Shown piece after piece: positions 37,304 to 45,706 of a stretch of 64,000 bases of DNA. Numbering within the stretch: the first letter of the stretch is position 1; every line of letters starts with the position of its first letter. This DNA comes from Hyphomonadaceae bacterium (GTDB lineage Bacteria; Pseudomonadota; Alphaproteobacteria; Caulobacterales; Hyphomonadaceae), in contig JALHLU010000012.1 of the NCBI GenBank assembly GCA_022844345.1, positions 62,001 through 126,000 of the forward strand, given 5' to 3'. Under the pieces are notes generated by a model. The model worked only from the letters and a program-made list of their open reading frames with translations, searched no databases and was not told where the DNA came from. A program made the position numbers and the translations under genes.

Positions 37304-38008
37304 ATGGATAATCCTGCTTGCGGCGGGAAGCCGCGTCTTGCCGAGGTACCCACCGTTCCCATGGCGCCAGCCCTTTCTTCCCTTCCATTTGGCAAGGAGA
37401 TCGCTGACGGCGTCGCCGACTTGCTCGACCGCGATGGTCGCATCTTGTGGGGCTACTGCGCGCACTGGATGCTGAAGAAGGGCGATCGCCTCGTCTACGA
37501 AACTCTCAAGGACGCTCGACGGGAGGTTTTTGCCACCCCGGACAAGAACGCGTTTGCTGTGTGGCTGGCTCAGCAGAGTCCGCAGTCACTTGACGATCAT
37601 GTGCGGCCCGGCTGCCATGACACGATCGAGGTGATTACGCTCGAGCTTCTCGACGAGTCGGTCACCTACAATGCGGGCGTGAACGACCCGACACCCTATG
37701 GCGCGGCGCTTGCCGGCCAGGTCGTCGATGCGCTCGACCGGGGCGTGACGGTGGCGTATTCGCATCGCGACTATTGCGGGATGGGATTGGGCTGTAGCGA
37801 CGACGGTTATGTCTATGGTTCCGTCTACGACGGCCAGCTGTTCGCGGAGGCTGTGTTCAAGACGCGTGACGCGCTCACGGCGTGGCTGGCCCAGCAGAGC
37901 GATGTGACGCTTTCCGGCCGGGAATCGCCGCAGCCCTTCGACTGGGACAACCAGAGGATCACACGGGTTCGCCTGCTTGAGGCGATTGCGACAGCGGCGC
38001 CCGGCTGA
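37304..38008 (+). CDS. Protein of unknown function with repeated WLAQQS motif
   Basis: Up to 234 residues, soluble. Two segments recall each other: AFAVWLAQQSPQSL near residue 85 and ALTAWLAQQSDVTL near residue 197, suggesting an internal duplication or a repeated helix. Four Cys lie in the mid-to-late chain (RPGCHD, DYCGMGLGC). No signal peptide. The start is uncertain; the ATG at 37361 gives 215 residues. I do not recognise the family. Confidence 0.6.
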   Translation: MDNPACGGKPRLAEVPTVPMAPALSSLPFGKEIADGVADLLDRDGRILWGYCAHWMLKKGDRLVYETLKDARREVFATPDKNAFAVWLAQQSPQSLDDHVRPGCHDTIEVITLELLDESVTYNAGVNDPTPYGAALAGQVVDALDRGVTVAYSHRDYCGMGLGCSDDGYVYGSVYDGQLFAEAVFKTRDALTAWLAQQSDVTLSGRESPQPFDWDNQRITRVRLLEAIATAAPG

Positions 38009-38171
38009 TCCGGTGGCGGGGTCTTTCATGAACCGCTGCGTCGCGGAGCCGCCGAAGCCTGCGGGCGGCGCGTTGGCGCCGATCTTGTGATCCGCGGCGC
38101 GACCGTACTGTCTTGTTGCGCCAGACTGCCGCCCCATATCGAGGGGCCAACCAGCCAAGGGTCACGACCGA

Positions 38172-38498
38172 ATGAAACATATCCTTCTTGCCCCGCTGCT
38201 GCTCACCGCAGCATGCAGCCACACCGGCATGTACGCCCTTTCGGATCTCACCCCCTCTGATCAGGCCATGACGTTCAAGGGCACCGTTCTTTCGGTCGAG
38301 GCGGACGGCGACTTTCTGCTGGAAACCAGCGGCCGGCTGCTGTTGGTCGACGTCGGCGACACCGGCGCAAAGGTTGAGCTGGGCGATCGCGTGACCGTTA
38401 CGGGACTTACCGACAACGACAAGGACGAAGCCGAAGCGCCGGAACTGGATGCGGAGTCAGTGACGGACTGGCTGCCTCCAGCCGCGCCGACGAAATAG
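38172..38498 (+). CDS. Small lipoprotein with OB-like beta domain
   Basis: 108 residues with a lipoprotein signal (MKHILLAPLLLTAAC) and a compact beta-rich domain: FKGTVLSVEADGDFLLETSGRLLLVDVGD followed by LGDRVTVTGLTDND (abridged). The strand pattern resembles small bacterial OB-fold proteins. An acidic stretch (DKDEAEAPELDAES) follows. The function is unknown. Confidence 0.68.
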   Translation: MKHILLAPLLLTAACSHTGMYALSDLTPSDQAMTFKGTVLSVEADGDFLLETSGRLLLVDVGDTGAKVELGDRVTVTGLTDNDKDEAEAPELDAESVTDWLPPAAPTK

Positions 38499-38525
38499 GG
38501 GCCCCATGTCGCCAAAATCCAGAAT

Positions 38526-38564
38526 GCGGCGATCCGGCTGAGTCGATCGATAGCTGCCAGTCAT
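38526..38564. repeat. Intergenic repeat, copy A
   Basis: A 23-base stretch at 38526-38548 differs by one base from 43717-43739 (copy B). Both are followed 8-9 bases later by CCAGTCAT and further on by a CGGG...TCGCCCAAAG segment. It lies between a lipoprotein gene and the SOUL gene. Confidence 0.5.
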
Positions 38565-38690
38565 AGACGGTACCGTGCAGCGGCGGGTCATCGCCCAAAG
38601 GCGACACTGGTGATATCTGTTGGGAAGGGGCGAGCTAGAGACCTGCGTGTGTGCCGCCTTGATAGAGCCTAAGAGCCAGCAAGGCTCAAC

Positions 38691-39314
38691 CTAGCGCTGG
38701 ACCAACTCGACCATGACTTCGTTGCGTCGGAAGAAGGGTAACGTCCAGGGCGGGTCGTAAAACGCAAAAACTGGTTCGCCAACCGTCTGAAGGCCAAGCG
38801 CCTCGACCCGTTTCAGCAACTCGATCCGCACCTCCTCCATTGAGTCAGCCGAGCCCGTACCTGAGAAGCGTACAACAGCCATCCGGCGCGCGTCTTGAGC
38901 GACGAGGCGAACATTGGGATTCACGGGCGTTGGCAGAGTTTCCATCGTGTAGCTCGCAGGCATGGTGAAGGAAATTGTCCAACTATCCCCAGCGGAACTT
39001 TGCGTCACCGGCGCTGTCATCGCGATCTGTTCACGCGGCGCTTGTGTAACCGGCGCGGTCATAGCGATGGTCGAGCCCTCGCGGTCTTTGGCGAATATAT
39101 AATCGGCTAGTGGCTGGAACCCGGCGTTGCGCGCGCGCTCGGCGCTTCCGGTCAAGGTCGTCTCCGCCACGATCATGGGGGCATAATCGCGGATTTCGAA
39201 ACCGCCCTCCTTCATGACTAGCGTGAACACCGGTTCCTCTGTGGCCATGGCCGGCAACGTCCCCGAGGCGCTAACCGCAAGCGCGATGAGTATTGATCGC
39301 AGTTTGTTTAACAT
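38691..39314 (-). CDS. SOUL-family haem-binding protein, secreted
   Basis: About 207 residues with a signal peptide (cleavage after PAMA, near residue 24) and a SOUL/HBP domain: FEIRDYAPMIVAETTL, FQPLADYIFA and the doubled IAMTAPVTQ motif usual in this family. The C-terminal AFYDPPWTLPFFRRNEV is also characteristic. The protein probably binds haem or another tetrapyrrole in the periplasm. SOUL genes often sit near oxidative-stress regulators, and the ECF sigma factor is 1.3 kb away. The ATG at 39314 is used; a GTG one codon earlier is possible. Confidence 0.88.
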   Translation of the reverse strand: MLNKLRSILIALAVSASGTLPAMATEEPVFTLVMKEGGFEIRDYAPMIVAETTLTGSAERARNAGFQPLADYIFAKDREGSTIAMTAPVTQAPREQIAMTAPVTQSSAGDSWTISFTMPASYTMETLPTPVNPNVRLVAQDARRMAVVRFSGTGSADSMEEVRIELLKRVEALGLQTVGEPVFAFYDPPWTLPFFRRNEVMVELVQR

Positions 39315-39414
39315 CACTCTATTACGCGCTGGGGATCACTATGGACCACTGGAACCTGGCGTACTCAAGTCATACGTCTTCCGAGCCTGACACGACAAAC
39401 CTGGACATTGATCG

Positions 39415-39888
39415 ATGGACTTCCCCACACTCCTGGACACGTTCGCCCGCGCAATCGAACGGCGTGACGGCAACGGGCTTGCAGATCTTTTCGCGGACGA
39501 CGGCATTTACGATGACTACTTCTTCGGTCCGTCGAACCTGGGGCGTACCGGCATCTACGAGACTGTCGAACACTTCTATGCTGGCGGAACAAACTACCGG
39601 TGGGAGTTCTTCTCTCCTATCGCATCGGAAAGGCTCGGCTACGCGAGCTATTGGTTCAGCTATGACTCTACGCTTCCCGAGGCAAACGGCGCACGTGTGG
39701 TCTTTGGTGGAATGAGTCGCTTCGAACTCGAAGGAGGCAGGATCAAGCGCTACAGTGAGGTTTTCGATCGCGGCATGGCGCTCGCCCAGGTCGGCTTCGC
39801 CCCCGAGCGATTGAAGAAGATTGGGCTGAGATATGCAGAGGAGCTTAAGCGGTTGCCGGCGGTCAGATCGCATCTCAGGAACGATTAA
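39415..39888 (+). CDS. SnoaL/NTF2-like protein
   Basis: 157 residues of the NTF2-like cone fold: LLDTFARAIERRDGNGLADLFADDGIYDDYFFG at the N-terminus (abridged), then TVEHFYAGG and FSRFELEGGRIKRYSEVFDRG-like strands. It begins at the ATG at 39415. Such proteins are small-molecule binders or isomerases, and no ligand is implied. It is divergent from the SOUL gene and convergent with the anti-sigma gene. Confidence 0.75.
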   Translation: MDFPTLLDTFARAIERRDGNGLADLFADDGIYDDYFFGPSNLGRTGIYETVEHFYAGGTNYRWEFFSPIASERLGYASYWFSYDSTLPEANGARVVFGGMSRFELEGGRIKRYSEVFDRGMALAQVGFAPERLKKIGLRYAEELKRLPAVRSHLRND

Positions 39889-39926
39889 GTTCAGGTAGAT
39901 GCCGGCGAGCAGCATTCATCGACCGT

Positions 39927-40559
39927 TCAGCGGAACCAATCGACTATTGAAATCTTTAAGCCCGCGTCAGAGACCGCTAACACAAAGCAGGCTCCGTCGT
40001 CGTCCGCCTTCGGTTGATGGCGCACGCTAGGGTCGGCAATCGATACGTCGCCGGGGCCGTAGGCGCCCATTCCATCGGAGTATCCGCCGACAAGACACAG
40101 CGATAGCTCCTGACCTTTGTGAGAGTGACGTGGAACGGCCGTCCCTGCCTCAATTCGAATGATCTCCGCCCTTGTTCGCCCTGTGAGGTTTAGCTGAAGC
40201 TGGCTTATGCCACGCGCCGCCGATTTCCAGCCGCGGTCGCGCTCAGCTGTCGCGATTGCGTCGAGCAACGCCGCCGGCAAGCCCGACAGCTCAGGATAGC
40301 GAAGCGAGCGTTCTGTTGTAGGCTGCGGGCCGCGCTCAATAGCAGCGAACACCATCTCCAGAGCGTGGGGCGACAACTCCGCTGAGTCTTCGGATTCAAG
40401 CGCTGCACCGGCGATGGCGATGGCTTCGGCAGCGAGGTCAGCAATGCCCCTCATTTCCATGAGGCTATCAACAAAAAGACCCAGCGCAGGCGCCGCCCTT
40501 CCCGACGCCAAGGCAGCGTGAGTCTCGTCGTCCATCGGCTGGTTCAGCTTGATATTCAT
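39927..40559 (-). CDS. ChrR-like cupin anti-sigma factor lacking the N-terminal zinc-site cysteines
   Basis: 210 residues resembling the ChrR anti-sigma factor, which holds an ECF11-type sigma factor until singlet oxygen or peroxide triggers release. The C-terminal cupin keeps the metal ligands pattern HSHKGQE plus a later His in DPSVRHQP. The N-terminal anti-sigma region, where ChrR binds zinc through His and a Cys-x2-Cys, has no Cys: all cysteines lie in the cupin (SLCLVG, ACFVL). The ATG at 40559 has a GGAG just upstream; the TTG at 40568 is less likely. It lies 69 bases downstream of the sigma gene. Confidence 0.82.
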   Translation of the reverse strand: MNIKLNQPMDDETHAALASGRAAPALGLFVDSLMEMRGIADLAAEAIAIAGAALESEDSAELSPHALEMVFAAIERGPQPTTERSLRYPELSGLPAALLDAIATAERDRGWKSAARGISQLQLNLTGRTRAEIIRIEAGTAVPRHSHKGQELSLCLVGGYSDGMGAYGPGDVSIADPSVRHQPKADDDGACFVLAVSDAGLKISIVDWFR

Positions 40560-40628
40560 AGTCTCCAAACGCGACAGTTGGATCCGGCCCGGATTCAGCT
40601 CTGAGTACGCGCGTTCGAAGCTATCCGA

Positions 40629-41228
40629 TCAGTCGTCGTCCAATCTCACCTTCATCTTGCTGAAGGCGAGCCTGATCCGCGATTTCACCGTACCCAGAGG
40701 CACTTTCAGTTTCTCTGCGATTTCACTGTGCGAAAGCCCTTCATAGAAGGAGAGCTTCAACAACTGCACCTGCTCTTCTGGCAGATCCTTCATCGCGGCG
40801 CGAACTCGTGCTTCCGCCTCCATCGCATCGACCCCAGCGTCCGGAGCATCGAAGCCAGACGGCAGGAGCATTGTGTCTTCCGGATCGAGATCGGGCTTCT
40901 TTGTTCGGCGGAACACATCAATCCTGCGGTTGCGGGCGATGCGAAAGATCCAGGTGGAGACCGATGCCTGGCTGCGATCAAACAGGCTGGCCTTGCGCCA
41001 GACCGTGACCATCACATCCTGCGATATCTCTTCGGCCTGCGCGTTATCTGAGCCGAGCCGCATCAGGTAGGATTTCACTCGGGGTGCATAGTAGCCGAAC
41101 AACTCAGAAAAAGCCGCGCGATCCTGTGTCGTGGCAACCGCCACAAGAAGATTCGCAAATTGCGAGCGATCTTCTTCGGCCAGCACTTCGCCAGCAAGCC
41201 GCCCCCCGCTTGATCCCCTTACAACCAT
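40629..41228 (-). CDS. ECF RNA polymerase sigma factor (RpoE/ChrR type)
   Basis: 199 residues with region 2 (FSELFGYYAPRVKSYLMRLG, EEISQDVMVTVWRKA, STWIFRIARNRRIDVFRR) and region 4 (LPEEQVQLLKLSFYEGLSHSEIAEKL plus PLGTVKSRIRLAFSKMK; shown abridged). Its immediate partner is a ChrR-like gene downstream, placing it with the ECF11-type sigma factors that respond to singlet oxygen. The fasciclin gene lies upstream in the same direction. I looked for the TGATCC-type -35 box before the local genes and found no convincing full promoter. Confidence 0.92.
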   Translation of the reverse strand: MVVRGSSGGRLAGEVLAEEDRSQFANLLVAVATTQDRAAFSELFGYYAPRVKSYLMRLGSDNAQAEEISQDVMVTVWRKASLFDRSQASVSTWIFRIARNRRIDVFRRTKKPDLDPEDTMLLPSGFDAPDAGVDAMEAEARVRAAMKDLPEEQVQLLKLSFYEGLSHSEIAEKLKVPLGTVKSRIRLAFSKMKVRLDDD

Positions 41229-41324
41229 TCAGTCTTATTGCATTGAACGGTCAAGAACCGCCAGTCCGCCATCCGAGCCATCGCGTGTGGCGCGCTTCTG
41301 AACTGCTACCCACCAACAGAATTA

Positions 41325-41354
41325 CCGTCCGCGCTCGGGGAGAGACGCGGACGG
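41325..41354. terminator. Probable terminator hairpin between fasciclin and sigma genes
   Basis: CCGTCCGCG at 41325-41333 pairs perfectly with CGCGGACGG at 41346-41354 around a 12-base loop. It lies about 60 bases after the fasciclin stop. There is no strong T-run, so it may be an attenuator or Rho-type site. Confidence 0.4.
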
Positions 41355-41412
41355 CAACGAACCAGAGCAACACTGTCGGAGATGTGCGGCTCTCTGGCTA
41401 CTTTGAGTAGGC

Positions 41413-41934
41413 CTACATCGGCGGAAGAATGACCTTGTCGATGACATGAATGACGCCGTTGGAGGCGTTGACGTCCGCAGCCACAACCTTCGCACCATTT
41501 ACGGTCACCGTGCCATCAGAGGCGCCGATAACCTTGACCGTCTTGCCCTGGACTGTAGCGACTTCGGTCGTCTTGCCAGCAACCGCCGATGCCGGAACTT
41601 TACCGGAGAGCACGTGATAGGTGAGGATCGAGGCGAGCTTGGCTTTGTTCTCGGGCTTGAGCAGGTCAGCGACTGTGCCCGAAGGGAGCGCAGCGAAGGC
41701 AGCGTCCGTCGGCGCGAAAACAGTGAACGGACCAGCGCTGCGGAGCGTCGATTCCAGGCCGGCCGCCTGGACAGCGGCCACAAGCGTCTTGAACTGACCA
41801 GCCGCGAGAGCGGTATCTACAATATCACTGACTGCAACAGGGGCAGACGCAGACGGGGAGGCTTCGGTAGCGGTCATGCACGCGCTCGCGCCGAGCATGG
41901 CGGCAAGTGCGGCGACGGAGAAAAGCATACGCAT
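41413..41934 (-). CDS. Fasciclin-domain lipoprotein
   Basis: 173 residues with a lipoprotein signal (lipobox LGASAC) and one FAS1 domain: [20 protein letters not shown], the H1 box [28 protein letters not shown], and the H2 box [18 protein letters not shown]1 domains mediate adhesion or matrix interactions outside the cytoplasm. The ATG at 41934 has AAGGA eight bases upstream. It lies upstream of, and in line with, the sigma/anti-sigma pair, and could belong to its regulon. Confidence 0.92.
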   Translation of the reverse strand: MRMLFSVAALAAMLGASACMTATEASPSASAPVAVSDIVDTALAAGQFKTLVAAVQAAGLESTLRSAGPFTVFAPTDAAFAALPSGTVADLLKPENKAKLASILTYHVLSGKVPASAVAGKTTEVATVQGKTVKVIGASDGTVTVNGAKVVAADVNASNGVIHVIDKVILPPM

Positions 41935-42254
41935 TCTTGTTTTCCTTGAGCTTCGTTTCGGGGAGGTCACTCGTTTGAGTTCGATAACTTAAGAAGGGTG
42001 CCGTCGCACGACGATGTACTGTCAGCCGCCGCTCTTGCATCCGTCATAGAGTGGTACGAACCTCAACCATCTTCGGATTGCAGCAATGTTTGGCGATCGT
42101 GTCACTCAGTCGTGTACGGCAGCCAATTCAACATCGCGCCAGACATCTGCGATGAAGGACCATAGCCTCGCATTCCTGTGAACGATCCAGATTCTGCGCC
42201 GCCTCGTATACCACGCTGGTTACAACAGCCGCGATGGCTCCAGAGGCATTCCAA

Positions 42255-42569
42255 ATGATCCGTACGCTCCTCGCATCACTCACTCTCGTCTGCATGGCCC
42301 CTGTGGCGTCTGCCGACACTTACCGTATCGAAGCCGCAGTTCCTGCTGACCTGTCTGACGAAGCGGCAGTTACAGAGTTTGTTGCTGAACTTAAGAAAGC
42401 GGTTCGCAGGGAGTGCGCCCGCGCCAGCAGCCCCATGATCGGTCACAACTACGATCGCCTCACCGCATGCATCAAAGCCACCGAGATCGAAGTCGCAAAG
42501 CAGGACACGACCGGACTTTTCGCTGCAGCAATCGGAATTGTTGATCGCCTGCAGCTTGCTCGCAATTAG
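42255..42569 (+). CDS. UrcA-like secreted small protein
   Basis: 104 residues with a signal peptide (cleavage after VASA, about residue 20). The mature part has the UrcA-like pattern: a short beta start (YRIEAAVPADLSDEAAV), a helix with a Cys (VRRECARAS), and another Cys in ACIKATEIEVAKQD, possibly a disulfide. UrcA proteins are of unknown function and are found widely in Caulobacterales/Sphingomonadales. AGAGG upstream supports the ATG at 42255. Confidence 0.6.
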   Translation: MIRTLLASLTLVCMAPVASADTYRIEAAVPADLSDEAAVTEFVAELKKAVRRECARASSPMIGHNYDRLTACIKATEIEVAKQDTTGLFAAAIGIVDRLQLARN

Positions 42570-42611
42570 ATCGACAACTGCTGAGTAAACCACTGACCTC
42601 GTAGCCCGCAG

Positions 42612-42638
42612 ACAACCAAGCAACATCTGGCTGGTTGT
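42612..42638. terminator. Inverted repeat after the UrcA-like gene
   Basis: ACAACCA at 42612-42618 and TGGTTGT at 42632-42638 form a perfect 7-bp stem around a 13-base loop. Placed 43 bases after the UrcA-like stop and 26 before the next start, it is either a weak terminator or a leader structure of the outer-membrane gene. Confidence 0.35.
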
Positions 42639-42664
42639 ATGTTTAGTACCAGGAGTAAAAGCAC

Positions 42665-43441
42665 ATGTTTCGTACACTGATCATCGGGGCAGCCCTCGCG
42701 CTTGCCTCGACCACCGCTGCACATGCGCAGGAATGGTATGTTGGCGGTTCCGTGGGCATTCTGACGCAGGACGATTCCGACAACGCGGGATCGACGGGCG
42801 CATTCAATGCCGGCAACGGCGCGCCGGCGATTCCGAACGGAACGCCTGTTGCGGCAGGCACGCCCTATGGCTGGATGACCGAGTTCGACAGCGGCATGGC
42901 CGCCTCAGCCGAGGTTGGTATGCGCTATGGCGGCGGCCTTCGTTCCGGCCTTGAGCTTGCCTTCACGCAATCGGACGTTGATCGTCACTCGGGCGTGACG
43001 CTGGGCGGCACGAACATCGACGGCGTCGATGCGGCGGTGCTGACCGGCTCGGCGACGCAGCTTGGCGCAACGGTGGGCCAGATTGTCGATGACGGCCAGG
43101 GCGAGATCACCAACACGGCCGTCTTTGCGAACCTCTACTACGACTTCAACCTTGGCGGCGCGTTCGAACCTTATATCGGGGCCGGCATCGGCTTCGCGCA
43201 GGTCGATGTTGACTACAGCCCGTCTGGCGTCGGCATCATCAATGGCGACGACACGGCGTTTGCCTGGCAGCTGAAGGGCGGCGTCACCTGGAAGATCGAT
43301 CCGAATTGGGAGGCCTATGGCGAATACGCCTATCGCCAGACGGACGATATCACGCTCGATAACCAGCTCTTCCCCGGAACGCTGGACATCGAGAACACGC
43401 AGTCGGTGTTCTCGGTCGGCGTGCGGTTCAAGTTCAAATAG
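42665..43441 (+). CDS. Outer-membrane beta-barrel protein
   Basis: 258 residues with a signal peptide (cleavage after AHA, about residue 20) and an OmpA/Opa-like barrel. Alternating hydrophobic strands are seen in EWYVGGSVGILTQDD, SAEVGMRYGGGLRSGLELAFTQS, TAVFANLYYDFNLGG, EPYIGAGIGFAQVDVDY, FAWQLKGGVTWKID and NWEAYGEYAYRQTD. The chain ends VFSVGVRFKFK. AGGAG upstream supports the start, and a strong terminator follows. It is probably a structural porin-like protein. Confidence 0.88.
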   Translation: MFRTLIIGAALALASTTAAHAQEWYVGGSVGILTQDDSDNAGSTGAFNAGNGAPAIPNGTPVAAGTPYGWMTEFDSGMAASAEVGMRYGGGLRSGLELAFTQSDVDRHSGVTLGGTNIDGVDAAVLTGSATQLGATVGQIVDDGQGEITNTAVFANLYYDFNLGGAFEPYIGAGIGFAQVDVDYSPSGVGIINGDDTAFAWQLKGGVTWKIDPNWEAYGEYAYRQTDDITLDNQLFPGTLDIENTQSVFSVGVRFKFK

Positions 43442-43461
43442 GCTGACTACATGATCTGAAT

Positions 43462-43494
43462 GGAGACCGCGGGAAACCGCGGGCTCCTTTTTTT
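43462..43494 (+). terminator. Intrinsic terminator of the outer-membrane protein gene
   Basis: GGAG-A-CCGCGG and CCGCGG-G-CTCC pair around a GAAA tetraloop, followed by seven T residues. It is a textbook Rho-independent terminator 20 bases after the stop. Confidence 0.92.
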
Positions 43495-43978
43495 GTGAGA
43501 CTTTCGACAAAACTACCGCTGGCATATCGGTTTGCCGCTTTTAGTCGCTGAGGAACCATCAGCTACACTTTGCAATGCAAGATCTCGGGCAGCAGGCGGA
43601 ATCCCGCCTAAGCGCCCCCCTCGCCCAGGCAGAGTCCGGCGGACAGCCGCGCCGAAGCCCTGACCTCGTCAACGCGGACGGCCGTAAAGGGCCCCGAGGT
43701 CTCCGTAACCCGGAGGGCGGCGATCCGGCCGAGTCGATCAAAATCCGGCCAGTCATCCTGCCCCAGCGAACACGGCGGGAGATCGCCCGGTCCTGCCCAA
43801 GCGGCACCGGCTTGCGACCGGCAAGGTCGCTCCAGACCGGCCAGTCAAGAATGATGCTGCGCTTCGGCGGGATCACTCGCCCAAAGACAGTCGTTGGTAA
43901 TCTTCCAGCCTCGACGACGCGATTAGACCTTTCGCCCTCTGTCCTGTAGTCCTTCCCTCCATTCGAGCGGGGTCGGGC
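43495..43978. other. Intergenic region with repeat copy B, no supported gene
   Basis: About 480 bases before the TIR gene. Frames on both strands are low-quality. It contains copy B of the repeat shared with 38526-38564, and within it two related segments that each run from a CCGGCCAGTCA to a CGGCGGGA...TCGCCC (about 43746-43795 and 43838-43885), suggesting a local duplication of a 90-100-base unit. Confidence 0.45.
43717..43756. repeat. Intergenic repeat, copy B
   Basis: 43717-43739 matches 38526-38548 with one mismatch in 23 bases, and CCAGTCAT follows in both copies. No terminal inverted repeats or coding frame mark it as a known mobile element. Confidence 0.5.
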
Positions 43979-45649
43979 GTGCCGGACATCTTCCTTTCCT
44001 ATAATCGCGACGACCAGGCGCGGGCCCAGGTGTTCGCCGAGGCGTTCGAACGGCATGGCTTCAAGGTCTGGTGGGATGTCGGCCTGACGCCCGGCGAGGC
44101 TTATGACGAAGTGACCGAGACCGCACTGCGGAACGCGAAGGCGGTCGTGGTCCTCTGGTCGAAGAAGTCGGTTGCCTCTCGCTGGGTCCGCGCCGAGGCG
44201 ACGCTGGCGGACCGCAACAAGACGCTTGTGCCCTGCATGATCGAGCCCTGCGAACGACCCATCATGTTCGAGCTGACACAGACGGCGGAGTTGAGCCACT
44301 GGCAGGGTGACGCCACCGACAAGGCTTGGCTGGGGTTCCTCGCCGGTGTCAGGCGCTTCGTCGCAAAGGAGGCAGCGCCCGCAGTCGAGGTCCCGGCCAC
44401 TCCCCTCGCAGCGCCAACCGTTGAGGAAACCCTCAAGCCCGGTCAGAGCGGGTCAGCGCCGTCGCTGGCGGTGCTACCGTTCACCAACCGCTCCCAACTA
44501 CCCGAGGACGAGGTGTTCGCCGAGGGCATGGTCGAGGATGTGATTTCTGCCCTCACTCAGGGCGTCAATGTCCGCGTACTGGGATCGATGTCGACGGCGC
44601 ATCTGCGCAAGAGCGCAACAACTGACCTCTCTGCCGTGGGTCGCCAACTTGGCGTGCGCTATCTGCTGGAGGGCAATGTCCGTCGCGTCGGCGCAAATCT
44701 GCGGGTCACCACCCAGTTGCTGGAAGCGGAGACAGGCGCATCGATATGGACTGCTAAGTTCGACCGTCCGCTGGCGGAGCTTGCGGAGCTGCAAGAAGAG
44801 CTGGTCACGGACATCGCCGCCAGCCTCGATGCACAGGTCTACAGCCTTGAGATGGAGCGTGCGCTGAAGAAACCTGGCGACATCACCGCCTGGGAAGCGG
44901 TGACGCGAGCCATGTCCGCCTATCGCAAGTACGACACCGCCGCCGTGGTGGAGGGCGTCGCGGAAGCGAAGCGCGCTGTCGCCATCGCGCCGGAGTATGC
45001 GCTAGGGCACGCCATGCTCGGTGTCGCGCTCGCCAACGCTTACCTTGTCGCCCCTGACGATGCGGCGGAGGTCCGGCGCATTCGTGCCATCGCGGAACGC
45101 GCTCTTGCCCTGGCGCCCGACGACGCCTCAGTTCTTGGTTTTGTTGGACATGCGCTCGGTTTTATCGGCTACCCGGAAGAAGGGGTGCGCCACACCGGGC
45201 GCGCTGTGCGCAAGGCGCCTGGCGGCGGTTTTTTGCATTACATCCACGGCATGACCTGCGGGATGCTCAACCGGCCAGATGAGGCGCTGTCGCACCTCAA
45301 ACTGGCAGAGCGCCTGATGCCGGGCTCACACCACACGTGGTCGTTGAAATCGTGGCTGCACGCCGCCTACCGCGATCAAAGCCGATGGGCGGAAGCGGAC
45401 GCAACCGCCGATGAGGCCATCAGCCTCCTTCCGGCATGGCCAAACAATTACGTCTACAAGGCCGTTTACTCTCTACAGCTTGGACGGGACGCCGAAGCAC
45501 GCAGGCATATCGAGACAGCTCGCAGGCTGGGGTTGGAACTGGCGGAGGCGGAGAGGTTTTGGCGCCGCTGTGCCCCAAACGACCCGAAGCTCGAAGCTCT
45601 AATCGCCAACCTTCGAGAGCTCTATGCGGCGACGGAGCCGGGCGCATGA
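43979..45649 (+). CDS. TIR-TolB/FlgO-like-TPR protein
   Basis: 556 residues in three parts. Residues 1-125 are a TIR domain (DIFLSYNRDDQARAQVFAEAF, then SRWVRAEATLA with Glu73 at the position of the NADase glutamate). Residues about 160-290 are a TolB/FlgO-like domain often found in COG5616 proteins (SLAVLPFTNRSQLPEDEVFAEG, YLLEGNVRRVGANLRVTTQLL, abridged). The rest is TPR repeats, for example RAVAIAPEYALGHAMLGVAL. No signal peptide, so cytoplasmic. The start is GTG at 43979, right at the TIR fold. It could be an NAD-consuming effector or a TIR scaffold in signalling; no defence genes are adjacent. Confidence 0.88.
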   Translation: MPDIFLSYNRDDQARAQVFAEAFERHGFKVWWDVGLTPGEAYDEVTETALRNAKAVVVLWSKKSVASRWVRAEATLADRNKTLVPCMIEPCERPIMFELTQTAELSHWQGDATDKAWLGFLAGVRRFVAKEAAPAVEVPATPLAAPTVEETLKPGQSGSAPSLAVLPFTNRSQLPEDEVFAEGMVEDVISALTQGVNVRVLGSMSTAHLRKSATTDLSAVGRQLGVRYLLEGNVRRVGANLRVTTQLLEAETGASIWTAKFDRPLAELAELQEELVTDIAASLDAQVYSLEMERALKKPGDITAWEAVTRAMSAYRKYDTAAVVEGVAEAKRAVAIAPEYALGHAMLGVALANAYLVAPDDAAEVRRIRAIAERALALAPDDASVLGFVGHALGFIGYPEEGVRHTGRAVRKAPGGGFLHYIHGMTCGMLNRPDEALSHLKLAERLMPGSHHTWSLKSWLHAAYRDQSRWAEADATADEAISLLPAWPNNYVYKAVYSLQLGRDAEARRHIETARRLGLELAEAERFWRRCAPNDPKLEALIANLRELYAATEPGA

Positions 45650-45706
45650 ACAGGACGCGATAGTTCGGGCTGGCTGAATGGCCGGATGGGGCCCCATCCC
45701 CGCCAC

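Noticed and set aside
39300-39345. ECF-type promoter (TGATCC) for the SOUL gene
   Set aside because: No -10 box lies at the expected 18-base spacing; the sequence would put the -10 at the start codon.
43575-43949. 124-codon plus-strand frame before the TIR gene
   Set aside because: Low-complexity composition and overlap with repeat sequence; no ribosome-binding site.
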